A DNA stretch of 64,000 nucleotides from CALNBC01 sp040768925 (GTDB taxonomy: Bacteria; Bacillota; Clostridia; Christensenellales; CALWSW01): NCBI GenBank assembly GCA_040768925.1, contig JAXGLZ010000001.1, positions 496,001-560,000 of the forward strand, given 5' to 3'. Made by a program: the position numbers and the translations under genes. The stretch's first letter is position 1. Every line of letters starts with the position of its first letter. Shown piece after piece: positions 25,500 through 33,690 of this stretch. A model generated the notes under the pieces. That model searched no databases. It saw only the letters and a list, made by a program, of their open reading frames with translations, and was not told where the DNA came from.

Positions 25500-26657
25500 T
25501 CAGAGCGAAAGATCCAGCCGCTCCCAGGGAAGGTCCAGGTCCGGCCTGCCGAAATGGCCGTAGGACGCGGTCTGGGCATAAAGGGGTGCGCGCAGGCCCA
25601 GCCGCTCGATGATGGCTTCCGGACGAAGGTCGACCTTTTCCGTGACGAGCCCGGCGATCTTGTCGTCCGGCAGGACGCCGGTTGTGAAAGTGTCCACCAT
25701 GATGGAAACCGGCCGGGCGACGCCGATGGCGTAGGCGAGCTGAATCTCGCAGGATTCCGCCAGGCCGCTGGCCACGACGTTTTTCGCGATGTGGCGGGCG
25801 GCATAGGCCGCGGAGCGGTCCACCTTCGTCGGGTCCTTGCCGGAAAAAGCGCCGCCGCCGTGGCGGGCGTAGCCGCCGTAGGTATCGCAGATGATCTTTC
25901 TGCCAGTGAGGCCGGAATCGCCGTGGGGCCCGCCGACGACGAAGCGCCCCGTGGGGTTGACCAGGAATTTGGTGCGCTCGTCCACCAGTTTTTTGGGCAG
26001 GGAGGGAAGGATGACACGCTCGATCATGTCCTTCTCGATCTGGCTGTGCTCTACCTTCGGCGAATGCTGGGTGGAAAGGACGACGGTATCCACCCGGACG
26101 GGCCTGCCGCCCTCGTATTCCAGGGTGACCTGGGCCTTGCCGTCCGGCCGAAGATAGGGGATCGCCCCGGTTTTCCTGGCCGCGGCCAGGGCCCGGGTCA
26201 GGTTGTGGGCATAGGAGATCGGCGCGGGCATCAGCTCCTCGGTTTCCCGGCAGGCGAAGCCGAACATCATGCCCTGGTCGCCGGCGCCGGTTTTGAAGCG
26301 GTCCTCGCCGCCCTGCCTGGCCTCCAGGGAATTGTCCACCCCCTGGGCGATATCCGGAGACTGGCCGTGCAGCGAGACCAGCACCGCGCAGGAATTGCCG
26401 TCAAAACCGAAGGAAGCGTCGTCAAATCCGGCGTTTAAGATCACGTCCCTGGCGATCTGGGCGATGTCCACATAGCAGTTGGTGGTGACTTCGCCCATGA
26501 CGAGGCAAAGCCCGGTGGTGACGGCCACCTCGCAGGCGACGCGGCTCATCGGGTCGCAGGCGAGCATCGCGTCCAGCACGCCGTCGCTGATCTGGTCGCA
26601 GAGTTTGTCCGGGTGACCCTCGGTCACCGATTCGGAAGTAAAGAATTTGCGTGGCAT
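25500..26657 (-). CDS. metK: S-adenosylmethionine synthetase
   Basis: 385 aa, full length. It makes SAM from methionine and ATP. Signatures: FFTSESVTEGHPDKLCDQISDGVLDA at the N-terminus, GAGDQGMMFGFA (ATP site), and GGGAFSGKDPTKVDRSAAYAAR (phosphate loop). A SAM-I riboswitch and terminator lie between its promoter region and start, so it is repressed by its own product. The RBS GGAGGATCC is 12 bases from ATG 26657, slightly long. Confidence 0.97.
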   Translation of the reverse strand: MPRKFFTSESVTEGHPDKLCDQISDGVLDAMLACDPMSRVACEVAVTTGLCLVMGEVTTNCYVDIAQIARDVILNAGFDDASFGFDGNSCAVLVSLHGQSPDIAQGVDNSLEARQGGEDRFKTGAGDQGMMFGFACRETEELMPAPISYAHNLTRALAAARKTGAIPYLRPDGKAQVTLEYEGGRPVRVDTVVLSTQHSPKVEHSQIEKDMIERVILPSLPKKLVDERTKFLVNPTGRFVVGGPHGDSGLTGRKIICDTYGGYARHGGGAFSGKDPTKVDRSAAYAARHIAKNVVASGLAESCEIQLAYAIGVARPVSIMVDTFTTGVLPDDKIAGLVTEKVDLRPEAIIERLGLRAPLYAQTASYGHFGRPDLDLPWERLDLSL

Positions 26658-26690
26658 TTTCGGATGGATCCTCCGTTGGTTGTGTATTTC

Positions 26691-26722
26691 CGAAAAGAAT
26701 CGCCCCGTCGAAAGACAGGGCG
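26691..26722 (-). terminator. riboswitch-controlled terminator before metK
   Basis: On the minus strand CGCCCTGTC-TTTC-GACGGGGCG forms a 9-bp stem followed by ATTCTTTT, directly after the SAM aptamer and about 35 bp before metK. It is the expression platform: SAM binding would favour this terminator. Confidence 0.85.
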
Positions 26723-26740
26723 TTCAAAAAGTGCGAAACA

Positions 26741-26869
26741 CCCTCATCTTTGCGGGTTTCCCCGCGGGAATTGGCACCACGCCCGGCAAATCGGCGCAAA
26801 TTTTCACGCGCTTGCCATGCAGGTTGCCGCGGCTTCACAGGGCCCTTCCCTCCGCCGCTCTGGATAAGG
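26741..26869 (-). ncRNA. SAM-I (S-box) riboswitch
   Basis: Read on the minus strand, the conserved S-box blocks occur in order: CTTATCCAGAG, GGCGGAGGGAAGGGCCCTGT, GAAGCCGCGGCAACC, GTGCCAATTCC, a GCGGG stem, and AAAGATGAGGG. The kink-turn (GATGA-type), the P3 and P4 regions and the closing P1 pair are all recognisable. It precedes metK, a classical S-box target, and is followed by a terminator, so regulation is transcriptional. Confidence 0.95.
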
Positions 26870-26895
26870 CGATCTATTCGGTTGGTTACAGGGTA

Positions 26896-27660
26896 TCAGT
26901 CTTCGCCCGTTTCGTCAAGAGTTCCGGGCGTTTTGGCGCCTTTTGTTCCCGGCCAGAGGTTGTACTGCTGTGTGTTGGCGATGGCGGAAACGATCCTTTC
27001 GGCCGCGTCGTCCCCGACCGCGCCGGAAAGGGTGGTCAAAAGCTCTTTCATGCTCTGGCGGTTGGTGTGGCCGTCCGCCGGGCAAAGGTTTTTGACGACG
27101 GGCAAACCGAGTTTTTGCGCCGTTCCTATTATGTGCTTTTCCGGAACAAAAACCATCGGCCGGATCACGGTAATATCCACCCTGTTCAAATAGGTCACCG
27201 GCGCGAAAAGGTTCAGCCGCCCCTCAAAAAGCAGGCTCATCAGGAAGGTTTCGGCCACGTCCTCCCTGTGGTGGCCCAGGGCGAGCTTGTTGCACCCATG
27301 GGCCTTCGCAAGGTTGTTCAGCGCGCCCCTTCTGAGCTTTGCGCAAAGGGCGCAGGGGTTTTCCTCCTTGCGCATGTCAAAAACCACCTCTTTGATGTCC
27401 GTCTCGACAAAGGTGAAGGGAACGCCCAGCTTTTCGCAGAATGCGGCAACGCCGGAAAAATCCATCCCCGGCCAGCCCATGCCAAGGGAAAGGGCCTCAA
27501 GCGTAAAGGGAAAGCGGCAGAATCTGCGGTAAAGGGCCAGGGCGTTCAAAAGCAGCAGGCTGTCCTTCCCGCCGGAAACGCCCACGGCGACCCGGTCCCC
27601 CGCCTGAATCATGCCGAAGCGCTCATCCGCCCGGCGTATGCATCCCAGCGTTCTTCGCAT
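26896..27660 (-). CDS. TtcA-like tRNA 2-thiolation enzyme (PP-loop ATPase)
   Basis: 254 aa. TtcA/TtuA-type enzymes adenylate a tRNA base and exchange oxygen for sulfur with the help of an Fe-S cluster. The PP-loop is VGVSGGKDSLLLL; the two cluster-binding Cys of the central motif are ENPCALCAKLRRG, and a third is in NLCPADGHTNR. HHREDVAETFLMSLLFEG matches the family substrate loop. Length suits TtcA. It has its own promoter upstream. The metK riboswitch begins 27 bp after its stop. Confidence 0.85.
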   Translation of the reverse strand: MRRTLGCIRRADERFGMIQAGDRVAVGVSGGKDSLLLLNALALYRRFCRFPFTLEALSLGMGWPGMDFSGVAAFCEKLGVPFTFVETDIKEVVFDMRKEENPCALCAKLRRGALNNLAKAHGCNKLALGHHREDVAETFLMSLLFEGRLNLFAPVTYLNRVDITVIRPMVFVPEKHIIGTAQKLGLPVVKNLCPADGHTNRQSMKELLTTLSGAVGDDAAERIVSAIANTQQYNLWPGTKGAKTPGTLDETGED

Positions 27661-27726
27661 GGGTAACCTCCGTAAAAAACAATGCTTAAAGTCGTAAAAT
27701 GATTTCCTGCCTCAACGGCAGGCTTT

Positions 27727-27755
27727 ATTATAATGAAAAACCATCTATTTCGCAA
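27727..27755 (-). promoter_or_regulatory. promoter of the ttcA-like gene
   Basis: Minus strand TTGCGA (27750-27755), 17-bp spacer, TATAAT (27727-27732). Perfect -10, about 66 bp upstream of the start. Confidence 0.75.
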
Positions 27756-27779
27756 TCAAAAAGGGGCGAAAAACCATTT

Positions 27780-28080
27780 CAGCCTGTCGAAGAATTCTGA
27801 TCCCGGGGGTTTTGGGGCCGCAGCCCCTGCGCTTTCATCAAAACTGACGGCATGAGCCGAAATCATGGATTTTGGCCATCATCAAGGATGGATGCCGGCT
27901 GCGCCGACGACTGGGGCGTCAGTTTTGCCGTGCCATTTCGGTCATTTAATGACCGAAATTACCCTGCGCGAAGCGCGCCGAAATCATGGATTTTGGCCCT
28001 TATCAAGGATGGATGCCGGCTGCGCCGACGACCATGAAAACCGACCGCTAAAGCGGCTCGCGGGCCGCTTCGGCGCCTTG
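27780..28080 (+). repeat. dispersed intergenic repeat, copy 2
   Basis: Between the divergent ttcA-like and LCP genes. Landmarks: GGGGCCGCAGCCCC (a GGGGC/GCCCC hairpin with a CGCA loop), CATCAAAACTGACGGCA, then two internal copies of a 49-bp subunit (AAATCATGGATTTTGGCC..TCAAGGATGGATGCCGGCTGCGCCGACGAC, about 27862-27911 and 27983-28031), and GCTCGCGGGCCGCTTCGGCGCC at the end. TTTCGGTCATTTAATGACCGAAA (27937-27959) is a perfect palindrome. Confidence 0.85.
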
Positions 28081-28127
28081 ACAATTTTTTCCGGTTTTTG
28101 CGGCAACGGGCGCGCCATACTAATTCC

Positions 28128-29252
28128 ATGAGCACAAGAAAAAAATGCGCGTGGCTGCTTGTTGCCACGGGCGCGATCGTCGCGCTGATCATCGCCGGGG
28201 GAAAGCTGTATTCGGCCACGAGGGACCCCCTGTCCGCCTTTGAGCGGGAAAAAGCCGGGGAAACAGGCCGCTACCTTGCGGATAAAACCGGTTCCACAGC
28301 AAAAGCGGGCGCGGGCGGGGATTCGTCGCCGCTTCTCGGCGCGCAAAACGGCGCCGGGCAAAAAAACGCGCCCCTGCAGCAAAGCGGCACGCAGGCGCAG
28401 GCCCCGCTGGAAAACAAGGGCGCCGCCGCCGCGCCCTCGCCCGACCCGACGGCGGACCCGGTGATCGAGCTTGGGGGGAACAGGGTCGCCGTCACCCTGC
28501 TGGGGATCGACAGCAACGAGGAACGCGAGGAAAAGGACATGGGCAGCCGCAGCGACGTGATGGTCGTCTGCGTGGTGGACCTGGCGGCCCCTTCCTGCAC
28601 GATCCTGACGATCCCCAGGGATACCCGGACAAAAATACACAAGCTGAACAGCGCGGGCGAGGTCAAATCCACCAGGACGGACAAGATCAACGCCGCCTAT
28701 GCCTACGGCGGGGGCAATCCTGAAAAAAGCAGCGAAAACGCGCTTTTCGCCCTGAACACCCTGTTGGGAACCGAGCTTTATTATTACGCGGCCATGGATA
28801 TGGACGCCATCGGCCCGCTGACCGAGGCCGTGGGCGGCGTGACGGTCACCCTTCCCGCGGATATCGACGGCGTGGGCAAAGAGGGGCAAACGGTGACCCT
28901 GAACGGGGAAACCGCCTATACCTACGTCCGCAAGCGAAAAGGGGTGCAGGGCGGCAGCGACCTTTCGCGCACGGCAAGGCAGCAGGTTTTCATCAAAGCC
29001 CTGGCAAAGCGGGTCAAAGAGCTTGGGGTTTCCTCCATTCCGGCCCTTTGGAACGCCATGGGCGGACGGATCACGACCAACCTCTCCCTTTCGCAGATGG
29101 CGGCTTTGGGCAGCGTTCTTGCGAATATCGACACGGACGCGATCGAGACTTTCACCCTGCCCGGCAAATCGAAAACCATCGACGGAACAAGCTTTTACAT
29201 CGCGGACAGCGGCGAAACCAGGGCGCTGGTGAAGGCGCTGTTCGGTCAATAA
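28128..29252 (+). CDS. LytR-CpsA-Psr (LCP) family protein
   Basis: 374 aa. LCP enzymes attach teichoic acids or other glycopolymers to peptidoglycan, outside the membrane. N-terminal membrane anchor about residues 7-28 (AWLLVATGAIVALIIAGGKLY), then about 90 residues of Ala/Gln/Pro-rich linker, then the LCP domain from VTLLGIDSN. Catalytic and phosphate-binding residues appear as SRSDVMVV, TIPRDTRTKI and RTDKINAAYAYGG, and a later conserved YVRKRK.. DLSRTARQQ. Start ATG 28128 is chosen just before the membrane segment; its RBS is weak. It starts right after the dispersed repeat and probably forms a unit with the next gene. Confidence 0.9.
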   Translation: MSTRKKCAWLLVATGAIVALIIAGGKLYSATRDPLSAFEREKAGETGRYLADKTGSTAKAGAGGDSSPLLGAQNGAGQKNAPLQQSGTQAQAPLENKGAAAAPSPDPTADPVIELGGNRVAVTLLGIDSNEEREEKDMGSRSDVMVVCVVDLAAPSCTILTIPRDTRTKIHKLNSAGEVKSTRTDKINAAYAYGGGNPEKSSENALFALNTLLGTELYYYAAMDMDAIGPLTEAVGGVTVTLPADIDGVGKEGQTVTLNGETAYTYVRKRKGVQGGSDLSRTARQQVFIKALAKRVKELGVSSIPALWNAMGGRITTNLSLSQMAALGSVLANIDTDAIETFTLPGKSKTIDGTSFYIADSGETRALVKALFGQ

Positions 29253-29270
29253 GCTATAAATACGGAGTTT

Positions 29271-29301
29271 CCCGCATATATTTACCAAAACGGTATGCGG
29301 G
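29271..29301 (+). promoter_or_regulatory. hairpin next to the RBS of the following gene
   Basis: CCCGCATA (29271-29278) pairs with TATGCGGG (29294-29301), and the right arm abuts the Shine-Dalgarno GGGAGG. It could mask or expose the start of the 29313 gene. Effect untested. Confidence 0.45.
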
Positions 29302-29312
29302 AGGACAAATCC

Positions 29313-30674
29313 ATGGCTCAGTATATCATAGCGCTGCGACCGGTAGTGGGGCGCGCTTCCGGGCTTGTGCGGGTCGGGCCGGAAGGGGCCCGGTTTTCCC
29401 TTCGGGGCGTAAGCTTCGGCAGGGCGCACCTGATCATGCAGAACGGAAGAACGCTTTCCGCCGATATCCAGCCCACCCCGGGGGGCGGAACGGCGTTCAT
29501 AAGGCTCCGGGGAAGGGAATGCGTTTTGGGCGCCGCCGTGACGACCCGGGGGATCGTCGTGCTGATCGGCACGACCGGTTCGCGGGCCTCGGATATTCTC
29601 GAAAAGGCCCGGCTGCTCGCCGCGGACCCGGAGCAAAGGAAGGCGGAGGAAGCCGCGGCTCTGGCGAACGCCCGGGAGCCGGAGGCAGAGGGGGGAGCGG
29701 AAGCCGCCAAGACCCCGGAAAAAGCGCCGGAGCAGCCCCCGGCCCCCCAAAGCGCGGAACCGGAAAAGCCCGAGGCCCTCGCCGCCCTCGCTGCGAAGGA
29801 GGAGCCCTTCCTCATGCCCCAGCCGCCGATGGCCGATGTGGAACGGAAGGCGGAAGCCCCAAAGGAGCCGGAAGCCGCCCAGGCGCCGTGGGGAACGGTT
29901 CAGGAGCCCGAGGAAGAGGCAAGAGCGCCGGTGGGCGCGCAGTACAACCGTCGGACCCTGCCGGAAGAAGCGGCCAAAGAGCCGGAAACCGGCATTCCCC
30001 CGAAGGCTGTTGAGATTCCCTCCGCCGTCCAGGATCAGGCAAAAAGCCCGGTTTCGGCGCCAATCCGGGAAAAAACGGGCCCCGCCAAGGGCGAAACGGA
30101 ATGCGCCGCGTGCTCCGAAGCGGAACGGGGCGGGATGATCGCCTCCTTCATGCTGGAGAACCAGTCCAAAGAACGCGCGGCCCCGGCGGAAAGCGTCGCC
30201 CCGGCGGAAAGCGCGCCGCCGCCCGAAAGCCCGGCAGCCGGGCCCGCGGCCGGTGAAAAAGCGCAGGAAAGCGCAAGCGCCGAAACAGACGCAAAAACAG
30301 CGGAGGCAGAAAGCCCGGAATTCATGGAAGCTCGTTCGCCCCACGCGTTTTACCAGCCGGCCTTTGACGAGGACCCGGCCGGGGAAGCCCCCTGGGGGAG
30401 CGGCGCGGCCGACGCCTTTTCGGAGGAAACGAAAGAAAGGCCCATGGTGGGCAGGCGGCTGGGGGTTTTTGCCAACGCCTTCCCCGGCGACTGGCCCAGG
30501 GTCAACTGGCAGGTGTTTTCCCATCCGGGCGGAACCCATCTGCTCAGGGCCCGGGTGGAAAACAAGGAGCTTTACGCCATTCCCGCCCGGCCGTCCGCAA
30601 CGCCTCCGGCGGGCATCCCGGCCCATGCGAGGTATTCCGTCAGCCGGACGGGCCAGGGCTACTGGGTGTTTTAA
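29313..30674 (+). CDS. protein with conserved ends and a long disordered Ala/Glu/Pro-rich middle
   Basis: 453 aa, function not recognised. Residues 1-85 form a compact Gly/Arg/Val-rich beta-like domain (AQYIIALRPVVGRASGLVRV.. to GIVVLIGTTGSRASDIL). Residues about 95-345 are dominated by Ala, Glu, Pro and Lys with repeats such as PAESVAPAESAPPPESPA, probably disordered, with a CAAC motif near residue 266. The last 100 residues (NAFPGDWPRVNWQVFSHPGG to GQGYWVF) look folded and aromatic-rich. No signal peptide or membrane segment. Start ATG 29313 has GGGAGGA upstream. It is 60 bp behind the LCP gene, so a cell-envelope link is possible but unproven. Confidence 0.65.
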   Translation: MAQYIIALRPVVGRASGLVRVGPEGARFSLRGVSFGRAHLIMQNGRTLSADIQPTPGGGTAFIRLRGRECVLGAAVTTRGIVVLIGTTGSRASDILEKARLLAADPEQRKAEEAAALANAREPEAEGGAEAAKTPEKAPEQPPAPQSAEPEKPEALAALAAKEEPFLMPQPPMADVERKAEAPKEPEAAQAPWGTVQEPEEEARAPVGAQYNRRTLPEEAAKEPETGIPPKAVEIPSAVQDQAKSPVSAPIREKTGPAKGETECAACSEAERGGMIASFMLENQSKERAAPAESVAPAESAPPPESPAAGPAAGEKAQESASAETDAKTAEAESPEFMEARSPHAFYQPAFDEDPAGEAPWGSGAADAFSEETKERPMVGRRLGVFANAFPGDWPRVNWQVFSHPGGTHLLRARVENKELYAIPARPSATPPAGIPAHARYSVSRTGQGYWVF

Positions 30675-30693
30675 AAAAGAACCGGAACCGAAC

Positions 30694-30733
30694 AAAAAAC
30701 GGCTTTCCTTGGATAGAAGGAGAGCCGTTTTTG
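30694..30733. terminator. bidirectional terminator
   Basis: AAAAACGGCTTTCCTT and AAGGAGAGCCGTTTTT form a long stem with a GGATAG loop between the convergent genes ending at 30674 (+) and 30751 (-). Confidence 0.85.
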
Positions 30734-30750
30734 ATTTCAGCAGGGGGCAA

Positions 30751-31359
30751 TCAATACCCCAGCTCTTTGTTGACGAGGATGACGACCGCTTTTTCCATCC
30801 CCAAAGGCCTGAATTCGGAAATGAGGATGGAACGGCAGATCCTGTCCGGCGATCTGCAGTCCCGGCAGACAAGATCCACGGCGCAGGGGGTTTTTTTGCC
30901 CAGGCGGCGGCAGTTTTGGCCCGCGGCATAGCCCTTGACGCGGTTCAGGGCGGCGGCAGTGTCCGGCACGATCTTGTTGACCCCCGCGATGACGATCACC
31001 TTTTTCGGCCCGAAGGTCAAAGCGGCGATCCTGTTCCCCCGGCCGTCGATGTTCACCAGGCAGCCCTCCTCGGTGATCGCGTTGGCGCTGGCCATAAACA
31101 CGCCGCAGTGCTGGGCGTCTTGATAAACGCTTGGGTTTTCGTCCGGCGGGGTGATGGCGTGGGAATGCACGGCGCAGCCGGCCGCGGCCAGCGCCTCCGC
31201 CATGCCGATCTGCCGCATCGTCTCCGATCCGCCGATGCCTACGGCGGCGCCGTCAACCTCTTTCAGCGCCGCTTCTACGGCTTCCTCCGGCGTTTCGAAA
31301 TAAAGGGCCGTAAAACCCCGGCTTTCGAGGTTCTTCATCGTTTTTTTGACGTCTGCCAT
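30751..31359 (-). CDS. LUD-domain (lactate utilisation, LutC/YkgG-like) protein
   Basis: 202 aa. The LUD fold occurs in LutB/LutC subunits of L-lactate oxidation and in many stand-alone proteins of unknown role. Family blocks: VGIGGSETMRQIGMAEAL, HSHAITPPDENPSVYQDAQHCGVFMASANAITEEG and ALTFGPKKVIVIAGVNKIV. Several Cys near the C-terminus (NCRRLGKKTPC.. VCRDC.. ICRS) follow the pattern of the single-gene LUD group, possibly metal-binding. No lutA or lutB is next to it, so lactate use cannot be inferred. The start has AGGAGG upstream. Confidence 0.85.
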   Translation of the reverse strand: MADVKKTMKNLESRGFTALYFETPEEAVEAALKEVDGAAVGIGGSETMRQIGMAEALAAAGCAVHSHAITPPDENPSVYQDAQHCGVFMASANAITEEGCLVNIDGRGNRIAALTFGPKKVIVIAGVNKIVPDTAAALNRVKGYAAGQNCRRLGKKTPCAVDLVCRDCRSPDRICRSILISEFRPLGMEKAVVILVNKELGY

Positions 31360-31552
31360 AGAGGTTTCCTCCTATTCGGGTTTGCGCGGTTTTGCCGGTT
31401 ACTCCAATATGATACAACAAAAGCGGGCATTTTGCACGGGCATTGTGCGGGTCCGGCCCCGTTTTTGCCGGTCGGTCCGGGCGCAAGACGCCGCAGTTCC
31501 ATTGCCGGCAACGAAGAAAAAGCGCGCCGCCAAGCATGCGGCGGAAAGCGTC

Positions 31553-31585
31553 AAAAAAATCTGCGGCGCCCGTTTCGCGCCGCAG
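31553..31585 (-). terminator. terminator of the serine hydrolase gene
   Basis: CTGCGGCG (31561-31568) pairs with CGCCGCAG (31578-31585). On the minus strand it is followed by ATTTTTTTGA, 18 bp after the stop at 31603. Confidence 0.85.
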
Positions 31586-31602
31586 GGGAAAGCCCGCTTC
31601 TG

Positions 31603-32733
31603 TTAAAGCTGTTCCAGCGCGGGGAAGGCGGCCCGCAGCATGCGCTCGCAGGTCACCGTAAAGCCCAGATCGGAGCTTTCGGCGTCCGTTCCGTTCATGC
31701 AGAGCACCACGCCGCTTTGCGTCTCGTCGTCGAAGAAAAAGGCGTTGAACGCGCCGTAAGCCCTGCCGAAATGGCCGATGATAAAGCGGTCCGGCACGAT
31801 TCTGCGGTCAAACAGCATCAGGTTCAGGCCACAGGCGTGGATTCCGTCGTCAAACTGCAGCCGCTTCATTTCGGCGATCGCCTCCTCCGAAAGAACGCGC
31901 ACGCCCCGGGAAACGCCGCCCCCCAAAAAGAGCGTCATAATGCGCGCCATCTCGACCGGCCGGGCGTGCAGGTTGCCCTGGGCCATCCGGTACGCCTCGC
32001 CGACGGGCAGGGCAAAGAGCTTTGCCTTGTTTTTCAGTGAATTGGCGAGCCATTCCTCGCCGCGGCCGTCCTTTTCGTCCGGCGCGACCTCATAGGGCGC
32101 GGCCACCGCGGCGCCTTTGGGAAGATCCGCCGGGTCGTACCGGCAGGTCAGGCCAAGGGGATCAAACAGCGCCTTCGTTGCGTAATCGCAAAAGCGCATT
32201 CCGGTGAGCTTTTCGATGATGGTGCCCATGATGCCCGAGCCGAAGCTGGAATAGCTGTACGCACTGCCCGGCGGGGCGTTCAGATAGTTCTCCGCAGAAT
32301 AGCCCGGTCCGCCTTCTTTTAACACCTCGCTCAAAAGGCAGGGCGGCATTTCCCCCGCGCAGATGCGGTTATAGCTCCCCGTTTCGATCAGGGTGGAGGT
32401 GTGGGTCATCAGCTGCCGCAGGGTGATGGGCGCGTCCGGGTAATGGGGATTGCGCACGCGGTAGCCGAGGTAATCGCCGATATCCGCGTCAAGGGAGGCT
32501 TTCTTCGCGTCCACCAGGGTCATCACCGCAAGGCAGGACACCACTTTCGAAACCGACGCCATGCGGTAATAGGTGTCCTCGGTGGCCGGTTCGTTCTGCT
32601 CCCTGTCGCGCAGGCCGAAGCAGTGCCGCCAGCCGGTCCGCTGCCCGTGAACGGTGCAAAGGGACAGGCTTACGGTGCCGGTTTGTTCGGCGATTTTCGT
32701 CAGTTCTTCATTCAAACGCGCTCTTGCCGTCAT
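31603..32733 (-). CDS. serine hydrolase, class C beta-lactamase-like
   Basis: 376 aa. Penicillin-binding-protein fold with the SxxK nucleophile motif in MASVSKVVSCLAV, the Tyr motif in YSYSSFGSGIMG (YSS in place of YxN), and the third motif HFG in IIGHFGRAYG. No signal peptide, so a cytoplasmic esterase or peptidase is more likely than a secreted beta-lactamase. Start ATG 32733 has GGAGGG 7 bases upstream; the frame extends 29 codons further without an RBS. It is followed by a strong terminator. Substrate unknown. Confidence 0.85.
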   Translation of the reverse strand: MTARARLNEELTKIAEQTGTVSLSLCTVHGQRTGWRHCFGLRDREQNEPATEDTYYRMASVSKVVSCLAVMTLVDAKKASLDADIGDYLGYRVRNPHYPDAPITLRQLMTHTSTLIETGSYNRICAGEMPPCLLSEVLKEGGPGYSAENYLNAPPGSAYSYSSFGSGIMGTIIEKLTGMRFCDYATKALFDPLGLTCRYDPADLPKGAAVAAPYEVAPDEKDGRGEEWLANSLKNKAKLFALPVGEAYRMAQGNLHARPVEMARIMTLFLGGGVSRGVRVLSEEAIAEMKRLQFDDGIHACGLNLMLFDRRIVPDRFIIGHFGRAYGAFNAFFFDDETQSGVVLCMNGTDAESSDLGFTVTCERMLRAAFPALEQL

Positions 32734-32798
32734 CAAAACACCCTCCGGTTCAGTATACGGGAATGATAGATTGATCATAACCCGCGCCGCGCGGGAAT

Positions 32799-33311
32799 TC
32801 AAGGCGAAAACGAATCCCACCCGTCGCTCCAGGGCACGATCTTCCCTGTTTTAAGGGACTTTGGAACGTCGATGATCCGCTGATTGCCGCTTCCTTTAAA
32901 GCGCAGGGCAAGGGAGCGCTGTTCCAGAAGAAAGCGCCCGTCCACCAGCACGTCGCAGGCTAAAAGCAGCTCTTTTTTCGCCTCGTTTTCCAGCAGTTCC
33001 TCAAAAGTCCAGCCGGAATACGCCCAAACGTCTTTCCCCAGTTCGCGGGCGGCTTTCGCGATGATCAGCATGGCCTCAATCTGGCAGAAGGGCTCGCCCC
33101 CGGTCAGGGTAACGCCCGCGCAAAGGGGATTGCTCGCAAGCTCGGCGATGATCTCCGCCGTGTCTTTTTCGGTTCCGCCGGAAAAATCGTGGGTCTTCGG
33201 GTTGTGGCAGCCGGGGCAGGCGTGGGGGCAGCCCTGGGCAAACACGGCCAGGCGCAGGCCCGGCCCGTCAACGATCGAATCGCGGAGCATTCCCGCCATG
33301 CGAAAAAGCAT
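32799..33311 (-). CDS. nrdG: anaerobic ribonucleotide reductase activating protein
   Basis: 170 aa. A radical SAM enzyme that makes the glycyl radical on NrdD. The CX3CX2C motif is in GCPHACPGCHNPKTHDF, and SIVDGPGLRLAVFAQG is the NrdG/PFL-activase signature at the N-terminus. TGGEPFCQ is the SAM-binding GGE. Start ATG 33311 has AAAGGA 9 bases upstream; the frame extends 28 codons further. It lies downstream of nrdD on the same strand but is separated by a terminator-like hairpin and a dispersed repeat. Confidence 0.95.
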   Translation of the reverse strand: MLFRMAGMLRDSIVDGPGLRLAVFAQGCPHACPGCHNPKTHDFSGGTEKDTAEIIAELASNPLCAGVTLTGGEPFCQIEAMLIIAKAARELGKDVWAYSGWTFEELLENEAKKELLLACDVLVDGRFLLEQRSLALRFKGSGNQRIIDVPKSLKTGKIVPWSDGWDSFSP

Positions 33312-33374
33312 ATCTGCACATCCTTTCCAAGCCTGGAATTTGGTTTTATCGCCCAAGGCAAGGGCGCAACAGCA

Positions 33375-33411
33375 ACAAAAAGCGGGGCCGGGCAAAGCGC
33401 CGGGCCCCGCA
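33375..33411 (-). terminator. hairpin between nrdD and nrdG
   Basis: GCGGGGCC and GGCCCCGC form the stem (33382-33410). On the minus strand it is followed by TTTTTGTTG. It lies downstream of nrdD and 70 bp before the nrdG start, so it may lower nrdG relative to nrdD. Confidence 0.7.
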
Positions 33412-33417
33412 GATGAT

Positions 33418-33690
33418 CGACAAACCCAATCCCCGGGGTTTCAGGGGCCGCAGCCCCTGAACTTCAATCAAAACCGACAGCAGAAGCCGAAATCACAGAT
33501 TTCGGAACCTCATCAAGGATTGATGCCGGCTGAACCGAAATCGCAGATTTCGGTATTTCATCAAGGATTGATGTCGGCTTCGCCGACGACCGGGGCGCCA
33601 GTTTGCCGTACCCTTTCGGGCGGCATGCCCGAAATTTCATTGCGCGGCAGCGTCAACCTACGGCGGGCAAGGGTGCGCGGGCCTTTGCCG
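33418..33690 (+). repeat. dispersed intergenic repeat, copy 3
   Basis: Between nrdD and nrdG. Landmarks: CCCCGGGGTTTCAGGGGCCGC, the hairpin CAGGGGC-CGCA-GCCCCTG, AACCGACAGCAGAAGCCGAAAT, then two copies of a subunit with small hairpins GAAATCACAGATTTC and GAAATCGCAGATTTC followed by TCATCAAGGATTGATG(C/T)CGGCT, and the palindrome GTCGGCTTCGCCGAC. Same plus-strand orientation as the other two copies although the flanking genes are on the minus strand. Confidence 0.85.

Noticed and set aside
27984..30929. 981-aa open frame on the minus strand
   Set aside because: Antisense to the LCP gene and the disordered-protein gene; Arg/Gly/Phe-rich shadow with no family signature.
31603..32733. Secreted antibiotic-resistance beta-lactamase
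   Set aside because: No signal peptide and the second and third motifs deviate from class C; kept as a general serine hydrolase.
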